Assembly: GCA_028565635.1 (NCBI GenBank)
Contig: JAOXYB010076721.1
Location: 1 to 23,419, forward strand
Source of the DNA: Phoronis ovalis
Lineage: Eukaryota; Phoronida; Phoronidae
Reading direction: 5' to 3'
Length of the DNA stretch: 23,419 nucleotides
Below the pieces are notes generated by a model that saw only the letters and a program-made list of their open reading frames with translations, did not search any database and was not told the DNA's origin. Made by a program: the position numbers and the translations under genes. Below are positions 8,601-17,800 of this stretch, one piece after another. Every line of letters begins with the position of its first letter. Positions within the stretch are counted from its first letter, which is position 1.

Positions 8601-10562
8601 ACAGTTTTGTAGATCTATGTGTAAAGTTCAATTATGTAGGAGGCTTTGTTTTAACTTGTATCTTTTAGAATTAAGTTATGAAAAAAATGTTTTCCAAAAT
8701 GGCCATTTATCGGATCATGAGCATTTTCAATTTTCTAATTTATATTTACATAATGTATACATTTAATGTTTCTATCTCTTCAATTTGATTATGAAAATTA
8801 GACAAGGAAGTGGTAGTCAAATAACAGTGCAGTGTACTACATCTACAAATCATTATTGCCTGTTGATCTGGGGGGCCGGACACTTATGTTTTTTTAAATG
8901 CTTCCCAACCCAATCCAAAATTTTAGCTTGTGCTAGCTAGCAAACCCAATCCATTTTTTTTTTGAAATATAAGGATAGCAATCCAAAATTTTAAAATATC
9001 TGGGTAGGAATCCATGTTTACAATCTATAATGTTTTTATGCAAACTGATTGATGAGAAACCAAATTCCAAAATCTAATTCTGGATACAAACCTGGTTGTA
9101 ATTCAAATTATTTGCTATAAGCAGAGGATAGCAATCCAAATTTTTGAATTTCTTAATGGTAGCAATCTAAAAAAAATCCAGTAGATAAGAAGTATAGCAA
9201 ATCCAAAATTTTCAACTGGGCCTCACACCCCCACCAAAAATAACTTGAATACCCCCCGGGCATGTTGACATCATATGCATAAGTGGAATATACTGAAAAT
9301 TGTTGCAACAAAGGAAGTTGTCCCATTTTTGTCACGTTGGCTTTCAACAAATCTCATAACTTGTAATAACATTTGTTTGTGTACCTCTTGAATGAAAAAT
9401 TTGCATATAAAGTGATTGCCTGAGGTAATATAATCCATAAGTGTTTATTAGGTTTCATCTGCAGGTACTTTATTTTACTGATTTATTTTTATTACTTAGT
9501 GATGCTTGTTGCACAAATGGACAGTGAGCTTTAATTAAATTCTTAATTTGTAATCAGTTCTATATTTATTATATATAATTATTGTAGGTGGTTCCAATAC
9601 CTGAACACACTAAAGCACATATGACATGTACAGAGGATGAGATGCTTATGTATACCAGTAAGAGGAATTTTAATGTTTCTATGAATAGGTATATGTACAA
9701 GTTTCCAATTAAGGTAAGCTTAAATCCTTTTAATTAGAGCTTGAGCATATATATTGTTCATACTTTCTTACTACAAGTTTCACTATTGAATTTATTGAAA
9801 CAGTTTTAGAACTAATTACATAATTGTACAGTCTAGTGATTTTGGTAATGGTTTAGAGGAATTAAAATACTTAAACTTGTCTCATGCCATTTGTGTATTC
9901 TTTTGAGAGTTTAACATTCTTTCTAAGATACAGTAAAACACTAGCACTGTCACTAGCATTTGTATTCCATAATTCTGTCATCCTGATATTTCTTTGCAAA
10001 ATTCGTTATCTTTTCATGCATATAAACACATAATTTGATTGGATATTTATAAACCTTGTCAGAAGTCAGAAGTTTAATTTTTGCCCTCGTGCATGCATTT
10101 CTTAAACACAATTGGATATGTTTGATCACACCTTGATATTGTATGAACACATGCTACCTTGATGGCAATCTATGCCAAGTCGGTGATCTGCTTCTGAATG
10201 ATTCGTTCATATATTTATTTAGTTATACATGACTAATACATTTTTAGTACTAACTTAATGTGCTAAGACATGATCTGAATTTGTGAGTTCTCAAGGTATG
10301 ATTTAAAAAAAAAATGGATCCCTTAACAAAGTTAAGAGTCAAACAGTTCTTTGGACCTAGAGACAACTCTGATTATTTTTTATTATTTACCATACACTTT
10401 TATTTATGATTCTACTTTATTATTTTTATCATATAGTCACATACAATTTATGTACAATAGCACATAGTTCTGTACACTCTGGTTGAATCACCAGAAGCCT
10501 ATTTAGCCAACTCCTTCACTAAGGGTGTCTTTTCAAAGCCTCCAGTGCCTTATCCACTTTGA
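5689..10562 (+). CDS. Proposed small four-exon gene ('gene X'), unknown function
   Basis: Four exons with good splice sites fit together in phase: 5674-5732 (start ATG 5689, or 5707), 7159-7234, 9588-9713 and 10461-10562. The product is about 115 aa. Recognisable blocks are HLDYM, INPTRILPGGFRDFSQKLKD, PEHTKAHMTCTEDEML, FNVSMNRYMYKFPIK and TLVESPEAYL, ending SKPPVPYPL. The protein is soluble, without signal peptide or membrane segment. I do not recognise the family; the short basic, Pro/Tyr-rich style is reminiscent of small cilium or axoneme proteins, which is only a guess. The first exon can also be read in another frame (ITYWNEKTWENVCLPSRLY), but that frame ends in phase 0 and does not join the next exon. 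An AATAAA lies at 10865. Upstream exons may be missing. Confidence 0.4.
5738..6470. repeat. ~730-bp imperfect foldback (inverted) repeat
   Basis: The left half and the reverse complement of the right half match over about 330 bases, with the centre near 6095-6105. Matching blocks include CCATTTTGGGTTAAAAC (5897-5913) with GTTTTAACCCAAAATGG (6271-6287), TAGCTACAAAACT (around 6006) with its complement around 6167, and the outer blocks around 5768-5835 with 6370-6440. The arms have diverged by perhaps 20-25 percent. No coding capacity was seen. A foldback/MITE-type transposon or an old inverted duplication would explain it. It begins about six bases inside the intron after gene X exon 1. Confidence 0.8.
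6471..7158. other. Intron of gene X, no further content recognised
   Basis: The stretch is AT-rich. A frame at about 6650-6775 after a tttttgtag site is open for some 40 codons but does not fit the phases of the neighbouring exons and shows no domain. Confidence 0.35.
7159..7234 (+). CDS. Gene X exon 2
   Basis: The acceptor is tcag at 7155-7158 and the donor ATG|gtaaga at 7235. The exon starts with the last base of a split codon and then gives 25 codons, including INPTRILPGGFRDFSQKLKD. The other two frames contain stops. It ends in phase 0, which matches exon 3. Confidence 0.5.
7570..7975. repeat. Interspersed repeat with ~32-nt TTTACCACAGGGTA array
   Basis: About ten degenerate units centred on TTTACCACAGGGTATATTTT start near 7580, 7620, 7652, 7684, 7720, 7769, 7801, 7832, 7865 and 7894. 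Most intervals are 29-36 nt. The array ends in a conserved-looking tail, GGGCCGCACACCCCTACCAA (7924-7943), followed by TCAAGTACCTTCCGGGG. A related tail closes the repeat at 8868-9262, which marks both as copies of one element family with different internal units. Confidence 0.75.
8560..8745. repeat. Diverged copy of the 5738-6470 repeat family
   Basis: The segment GAGACACAGTTTTGTAG (about 8596) followed by TATGTGTAAAG matches GAGATACAGTTTTGTAG and TATGTAAAG of the right arm of the foldback repeat (about 6153-6188). A CCAAAATGGCC block follows at about 8693, as CCAAAATGG does in that arm. The match is partial, so the boundaries are approximate. Confidence 0.5.
8868..9262. repeat. Interspersed repeat with ~32-nt AGCAATCCAAAATTTT array
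   Basis: Degenerate units with AATCCAAAATTTT are placed near 8912, 8948, 8980, 9009, 9133, 9164 and 9200, mostly 29-36 nt apart. The array is preceded by GGGGGGCCGGACAC (about 8870-8883). It is followed by GGGCCTCACACCCCCACCAA (9218-9237) and CCCCCCGGG (9253-9261). The closing tail is homologous to that of the 7570-7975 repeat. The minus-strand ORF at 9153-9350 is a product of this repeat. Confidence 0.7.
9588..9713 (+). CDS. Gene X exon 3
   Basis: The acceptor is attgtag at 9581-9587 and the donor AAG|gtaagc at 9714. The exon is exactly 42 codons in phase 0/0, with VVPIPEHTKAHMTCTEDEML followed by a basic, Tyr/Met-rich stretch ending FPIK. Its strong splice sites and balanced composition make it the best supported exon of this gene. 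Confidence 0.55.
9714..10460. other. Intron of gene X
   Basis: AT-rich sequence with no recognised coding, RNA or repeat content. The minus-strand ORF at 9953-10150 has a low-complexity basic translation and no domain. Confidence 0.35.
10461..10500 (+). repeat. Exon-fragment duplicate, copy 1
   Basis: TACACTCTGGTTGAATCAC (10473-10491) and the seven bases AGAAGC around 10493-10498 recur at 11286-11311 with one mismatch in 26. Weaker similarity continues upstream (ATAGCA...TTCT). Both copies read YTLVES-x-EA in the same frame and phase, so a coding exon appears to have been duplicated. Confidence 0.8.
10461..10562 (+). CDS. Gene X proposed last exon
   Basis: The weak acceptor caatag ends at 10460. 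The phase-0 frame runs 33 codons to TGA (10560-10562), ending in SKPPVPYPL. Part of it (about 10461-10500) is nearly repeated 800 bases downstream, just before the receptor start. An internal AAG G|gtgtct site at about 10532 could instead splice in phase 1 to the exon-like stretch at 11082-11227. Confidence 0.35.
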   Translation, partial: HIVLYTLVESPEAYLANSFTKGVFSKPPVPYPL

Positions 10563-11270
10563 ATCATTCTTTGAGTTTTAAATTTTTATTGATCCGTGCT
10601 GAAAAAATTGATTGGCTGTACAATTACAGAATTGGTTTAAGTATTTTGAAAATCTTATTTCTAATATAAAATTTTCCTATCCTTTAATTCTTTTTTGTAA
10701 AAATATGTTGCTGTTACCTGAGATTATATCTTGGCAAGTCTAAATAGAAAACATTAATGAATCCAAGTAAATTCAGCTGTTACTTTTTAGTAACTATGTA
10801 TTCTTTGATGTGCAACAGTATAGATATGAACATCTGTATTTATATAATCAGAGTCTAACAAAACAATAAACACAAACTCATCTTTTGTGTTTCTCATGGG
10901 TATTTTGAAATATATTTAAAATACAAATTTGAATTTCAGCAGTGGAAGATATTTAGTTTATATTGGTAATCATTTTTATCAGTAATTATCATGGAAAATG
11001 TCATATGTCACCTGTCTGTGCATGTGAAACAATTTACATCCTGCATGACAAGATTCATAATAAATTCTACTATATTTTCAGGGCCACTTAAAACTGTATT
11101 AAGGATAATCATTTTCAACTTTTCGGATTTCGACATGATGAAGGCCGAAATGTTGAAAGAATGTCTTCTTAATCCAATTTTAAATGACTTTAATTGTTTA
11201 GTGACATTAGCTTTTTCAGGATCTTAATATATTATTTCAGTTAATAATTGACGATAAATCATTTTCATCA

Positions 11271-11312
11271 TATATAGCAAAATTCTACACTCTGGTTGAA
11301 TCACAAGAAGCT
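11271..11312 (+). repeat. Exon-fragment duplicate, copy 2
   Basis: This is the partner of the copy at 10461-10500. Here the frame reads YTLVESQEA and continues without a stop into the receptor's first exon. A good acceptor (ttatttcag) ends at 11240, giving an open phase-0 stretch LIIDDKSFSSYIAKF ahead of it. Confidence 0.8.
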
Positions 11313-11333
11313 ATGCTGGAACCAATGGCAAAT

Positions 11334-11846
11334 ATGAGGTACTGCTGTCATTTGGCTGGAATGATATCAGTTATAGGGTTACTTCTTCAGATTATAAATG
11401 GAGAATTATATGCAAACTATACAGGTGATATTTTATTGGGATCATTGTTTCCGGTCCATTCTCCAACCTCTGTCACAAATCGTCGTTTTAAGCAGTACTG
11501 TGGACAAATACAGGGACAAGATGGCATCATGCCTTTGGAAGCTATGTTGTACACTTTAGATGATATAAACCAATCAGGTTTATTACCTGGATTTGAATTA
11601 GGAACTATTGCTTTGGATAGCTGTGACAGTGATACACATGCTTTAGAACAAGCCATAGAGTTTGTCAAAATTTTAGTGACAAGAGCTACAGAACAAGATG
11701 TTGCATTTATTTGTGATGATAATAGTGACCCAAAGTTGAAACCGGGTGTGGCAGATTTTAATAAAATTGTTGGCGTTGTTGGTGGATCAGCAAGTAGTGT
11801 TTCAATAGCAGTGGCAAGTTTATTACGACTCTTTCAAGTGCCCCAG
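11334..11846 (+). CDS. Receptor exon 1: signal peptide and start of ligand domain
   Basis: It encodes residues 1-171. MRYCCHLAGMISVIGLLLQI forms the signal peptide. The GIMPLEAMLYTLDDIN block aligns with GIQRVEAMFHTLDKIN of mGluR1, and SASSVSIAVASLLRLFQVPQ holds the ligand-contacting serine. The donor CAG|gtaaga at 11847 is phase 0. Confidence 0.9.
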
Positions 11847-14800
11847 GTAAGATAGAAGATAGAAAAATATAGCTTTGAAAGTGATATAGTTCCCATTACT
11901 AGTTGAAGTTCCCATCTATGACAAGCAGTAAAAACACCATTCTTCTGTAGTTTGATGGGAGGTAAATGGGAGATAAAAGAATGAACAGTTACATAATAGT
12001 TGATGTCATTTCGACTACCTAGGCTACATTCATATATAGTTGGAAGACATACTGTTTTTGCTTCGTTCTTGTTTTGTTGTTTTTTTTTTCTTCAGCAAAT
12101 TTTGTCAGAAGCTTTTCACAGAAAGTTCTGGTCAGTTTTAAATGAAATTTTGTGGAAACTTTCATCCAAAATGGCCATGTCAAAAAACATATTCTTTATA
12201 ACTCGGAAAGTACTAGACTTGAATTTAATTGTTTGCCAGGTTCTAAAGTTAGATGAAATTTGTAGTGGAAAATTGGCAGCCATCTTGAATCCAAAATGGC
12301 TGCGATGTAAAAAAACCGTGTTGGAAGCAATATACTTGGTGTTGCCATCATACGCTACATGTCTAGTTTAAAGTTATCTCACTTAGAAAAAGAATTTGGT
12401 ATATGAGACACTGAGTAATTATGCAAAACTTTAAGAAATTAATTAATATATATAATCAATTAAGATCAAAACTTTCAGTTACATTGATATTTGATATGAT
12501 GTATACCATTATTGCTTCTGCAAGTCTAAAATCTTTTAAATATCAAAACATTCTGCAGCTTCTGTTTACCTGGAAATAATGATAAAAAAACTTAATAGAT
12601 GTTATTATTTTTAAATTAGTTATTAATAATCAGTACTTGATTTAGAGTTTTGAGTCATGTTTAAAAAAAGGGCTAGGCTATAAAAAAAATTATGGAAAAA
12701 ATTACATCATCAGTAGCTGCTAGAAAATTAGTTACATACTGAGCATTCAAATTTATATGTAAGGCGAGACCAAAAATAAACTTTGTTTTATGGGTGCGAC
12801 TGCTTCAAATTTTGGCGTTTTCATTTTTTTTTTTTTAAACTTGTTTATTGGGCTCAACCACTTAAGATTTTGGTATTTTAATTTTTTTATTTATTTATTT
12901 TATTTAAGTGTAAAAAAATCAGAAAATACAAAAACCCAACTGTCACAAATTCTTGTTAAACAGCTTTTATATTATTTTTGGTGCGGCCTTACAGTAAAAG
13001 ATGTTAATAAACACTTAAGTTTGTTATAATGGAGTGTACAAATGATTTCAATTGTTGAATTATAACAAGCAGAAAAGGGGATTTCACTTATTATTTTGCT
13101 TTCTCTTTCAGGTGAGTTATCTATCCACCAGTCCAGATTTGAGTAACAAAGATAGGTATGAATATTTTCAACGAACAGTCCCTTCAGATGTGGATCAAGC
13201 CATGGCCATTATGACAATTTTAAAGTAAGTATGCTTTATGTTAAGACATTAGAGAAAATACTTCAAAAGCCTAGTCCAACGTTCAACCAAACTTTCAAAT
13301 TATAATGGATTACACTTTTAAGTTCTGAAATGAACTAAACAAACATCTTTACTGCACTTTGTTTGAAGAAGTGCTGTTGCGGTTCATCTGTGGATAGCGT
13401 TCATGTGTAAAAAATTGGCAGTAAGTGCCATAATTTGTAGATAAAAATCACTCTGCTATTGATTTCTCTAATAAATTAATAGTAAAAGATTCAAGTCAAA
13501 CACTTGTGTTATGTTGTTGTAAAATCATTATAACTTTATAATGGGAAATATAATAGTGAATTTAAATTACAGCCTGTAGCACGGGTATAATAAAATTAAG
13601 AAGTAATAAAATCCCCACAACAGACTATTTTTCAAACATCCAGATTTAGACAAAAATTTGCTATATATTACACAAATATTACAGTTATAAATCTGCATTT
13701 TTTTCAGTAGTAATACTAAGTATTTTTTTAAAAGTTTTGTTCATCATCATAATTGATTACCAGCTATTTAAAAGAAATGTCTAAAACTTTTGAAGGAACT
13801 TTTGTTTAATGTGATATCAATCATTTCAGAAAACTTAAATTGCACATCAACTTGAAAAAAATCATGTAGAGTCAGTTTAATCTTAATATGTTTTTCCAAA
13901 TTTCATCTTATTTAAGATCTAACAACTGGACATATGTCTCATTGGTGTATGAAGATTCAAACTATGGTGAAAGAATACTAGCAGAATTGGAAAAAATAAT
14001 ATCAGAAAATGGCATATGTTCTGCAACACGTCAGAGAATACAGTATTCACAAAACAATACGGCAGAAGTTTATGATGAAGTAGTTCAAACATTACTTACA
14101 AAAAAACATGCCAAAGGTAGGTAATGTTGATAACATAAGGATATGTTTATAAAGATGTAACATATTCTCATGTTTATTTTTAGATTAACTAGCTAGACTC
14201 TTTTCGAGTTAGACTGCATCCACCAGAGGATTGTTGTGACAAAAAAAATCATTTTATTTGCCAATAAAATGTCATCTATTTTTTGTAAATTTATATAGGA
14301 TTTAGGAAGAATTACTTGTCAAGTTGTTAATTTAATAACTGTTTTTTTACATTGTACAAATGATAATGAAGCCCACATGTTCCCTAATGGCAAATGTGTG
14401 AAAATGAAATTAGAAAGGGTCCTATTTTAAAAATGCTAAAGAATTGGTACAGCATGTTTATTACTCAAACATGATACATGAATATTCGTATATTTTGTTT
14501 TAAAATTTAATTTAATTAAATATACAATAAAAAACTTAACCAAATATCATGCCACAGAGATGAAATTTTATTTTGACATCAAAATCTTAAAAGTTCTTTT
14601 TTAGTTGATTAGGTCTGACAAAATCATATGGGAATTTATGTTTTCAGTGGTAGTGGTGCTAACATACTATTTGACTGCACTGGAGTTATTTGAAGCCACT
14701 GCTAGACAAGGAGCTGCTGGTACATTTATATTTGTTGGAAGTGATGGTTGGAGTGGTAGAGCATTTCCTTCACATCTGAATCAAACATTAAAAGCAGCTA

Positions 14801-17800
14801 TCACTGTTCAGCCTTGGGCTGTTGAACTGCCTGGTTTTGATGAATATTTTCTTAGGTAAAATTGGTGAAACTGTACAATGTGAAATGTAACAAATTGAGT
14901 CACAAATCCAAATTTCCGTATTGATTCTGCATTTTGTGAATGTACAGTTAAACATGATTCTTTCACATAACATAGAGTTTTGGTAAGTTTTGAGTTCACA
15001 ACTGATGCCACCACCAACTGCATGTAAATAATCTATTCAGTATGATTTCAGTAAAATCATGTTTTTTTTATGCTGGATACAAAGATATTAGTTGCAATTC
15101 ATTTAGTTAGGTCCAGCTTGTGAAAATTTCACTCAGTAGCAGAAAGTAGTAATCCTTGGTAGAATCAGATTAGAACTATTGATAAGATTATTTTTGAAAC
15201 AGTAGTTTGTATATTGTGATAACCTAATTTTTATCCATGACAGCTACCTATCTTCTACATAGCAGAGACTGATATGATATAAATTCAAAATCTGCATTTA
15301 TCAGAAAACATTGAGATTGAATTTAATTCAAAATAAACATTTAAAGGTCAAGATATTCTATTGTATATGTAGTTTATATTTAATAATGAGATTATATCTT
15401 AAATTCAGGTATTTTTCAGAGGAACAAAGTTAATTAGGTCCCATTAAAAAATCAATAACAAGGTTTGATCATCTACAATGGATGACAATTCCATAAAACA
15501 TGATGCAATGGAACATAGATACCCAAAGACCAGGAAAGTGGTTAGCTTTTACTCATTTAGTTACACATATTTCAGTTTGACGCCATCAACAAATACAAGA
15601 AATCCATGGTTCAAACAGTTTTGGGAAAAACACTTTAGCTGTAACTTTGTTAATGCTTCTTCAAAGACTGCAATGAATTCCTGTACTGGAAAGGAAGTGA
15701 TATCATCTGAAAATGGTAATATCATATGCAATATTTATAGTTGAATTGATAATAATTACTATTGTATATGATAAATCACTGTTACACTGAAGGTTTCTGA
15801 CTCCACTGAAGCTGCATAGCATGGTGGGCAATACTGTAAATAGATATGGTTCAAAAGATAAATTACAACATATTTCTGGTAATCTTTTAGAAAAAGTGTC
15901 CCTATTACCTTCAAATTACAAAAATGTATAATTAAAGTAAGTAATTGCTGTCAGTAAAATGTTTTTGATCAAATTTATTTAAACTCGTGTATTACACTTT
16001 TAGAAGATCGATAACAAAAAAATTGAAAGAGAACAAATGGGCGTAATATAAAACAGTTTTAATTATCCTTTTTGTTACGAATTAATTTTAGGATATAGGC
16101 ACCCAAAGTATCTGCATTATGTGCGATGGTCAGTATTAGCATTTGCACATGCTCTGAAAAACATGCACAATGACATGTGCAATGGTACTGATGGTTTATG
16201 CCCAGAAATGAAACCAGAAATCATGCAAGGGGCGACATTACAAAAATATATTGAAAATGTCACATTTTATGGTAAGTGTTAATTGTGATTGATTTCTAAA
16301 CTTGGTGAACAAATTCAAAGATTAGTGATATGCCAAAAAAGCAGATTTATAAAAATGTACACCAATATGTGGTATGTGATCTGCTGGAAAAAATTACAGG
16401 ACATCCAAAATAACTTCTCATTACTGGAAATATTTAAAAATGTTTATATGTTCAAAAAATATAGCATCAACAACAATTGTCAATGCTTATTTTTAATTAT
16501 TGCAATGTTTTCTTTAATTGTGCTGTTTTTTGTGATAGCAACTCAAGCCATATGATAGGAAAAAATATAAGTTCATTAACATTATCCGACATGATGGTGA
16601 AGCATTGCCTTCAGGCTTATATGCCATCTGTGACTGATTAAGTGATAACATTTTTTAGCAATAATTATCACTTTGAGGTAACACTGATCAGCGGAATCTT
16701 ATTTTTAGGTTATTCATTGCTTTTACTGTAACAGTATCCATCAAAGTTAAATGTGTTGTGATAATCATGGTATGTTTATATTTATCATTATTTATATTTA
16801 TCATAATCATTGCATTTGCATCTGCATCTGCATTATTGCATGTGATTCCACCTATTGCTTGAGACATAACTTAGTGATTTTAGACAACAAAACTGGGCAA
16901 GAATTCCACTTTGTGAACAAAGTAAATGGACCGTCCATATATACTATATTTATCTACAGCAAGGGCGACAGAGGATACCAGTGGGAAAAGATAGGAATGT
17001 ATCAAGGTACTGCCTTTTTTTGGTTATTACTTGTTCAATATGCATGTCATACTACCTTAATTAGCTATATCAAAGGAACATAATTTTAATATTTACCAAG
17101 TAGAAATAACCAAGACTACCTGCTAGAAATGCTATTTTGTTTTATGCGAAATAAATCTCAATCTGCCACTTTTCTGTTTTTTGCAGGTACTATTAAAAAT
17201 GAAGGTGAAAGCCTGAATTTTACAGATGTCTTTAAAGAACAAATATCAAAAACTCCCTATCCAAATTCCCGTTGCAGTGAACCATGCCAGCAGGGACAAG
17301 CTAAAAATGTGTTGCGAACTGATAAATGTTGTTGGATCTGTACTAATTGTACTGATAACCAGTATGTTAATGCTGCAGAAGATTCGTGTTTGGATTGTGA
17401 GAAGGGATTCAAACCAAGTGAAAATCGTAGCTTTTGTGTAGAGTTACCTACGAGCTATGTTTCCTATTCAAATAAATCATCAGTGGTAGCAATATCAGTC
17501 TCGTGTTTTGGAATATTATTAACAGTAGTAACAGGTGGAATATTTATTTGGTATCGGGAAACACCAGTTATTCGAGCATCAGCAAGAGAGTTAAGCTATG
17601 TATTACTGGTGGGAATTCTGTTATCATATGCATCGTCATTTATTTTCATGACATTGCCAAGTGATTTTATTTGTGGCTTCAAAAAATTCCTTGTTGGAAC
17701 TTGTTACACAATTTGTTATGCAGCCATATTGATCAAGACAAATCGAATTGCTAGAGTATTTGGAAATGTTACAAGTCCCAAAAAACCTAAATACACTAGT

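Noticed and set aside
8266-8631. 121-aa minus-strand ORF
   Set aside because: Low-complexity Leu/Ile/Cys/Asn-rich translation overlapping a repeat copy; no homology recognised.
12000-12371. 123-aa ORF in receptor intron 1
   Set aside because: It lies inside an intron of a well-supported gene and is built from duplicated CCAAAATGG repeat units; no domain.
14605-14647. Upstream ATG extension of receptor exon 4
   Set aside because: The 14605 ATG lies upstream of a proper acceptor (ttttcag, 14647), and the phase-1 junction from exon 3 gives the expected KVVVVL sequence.
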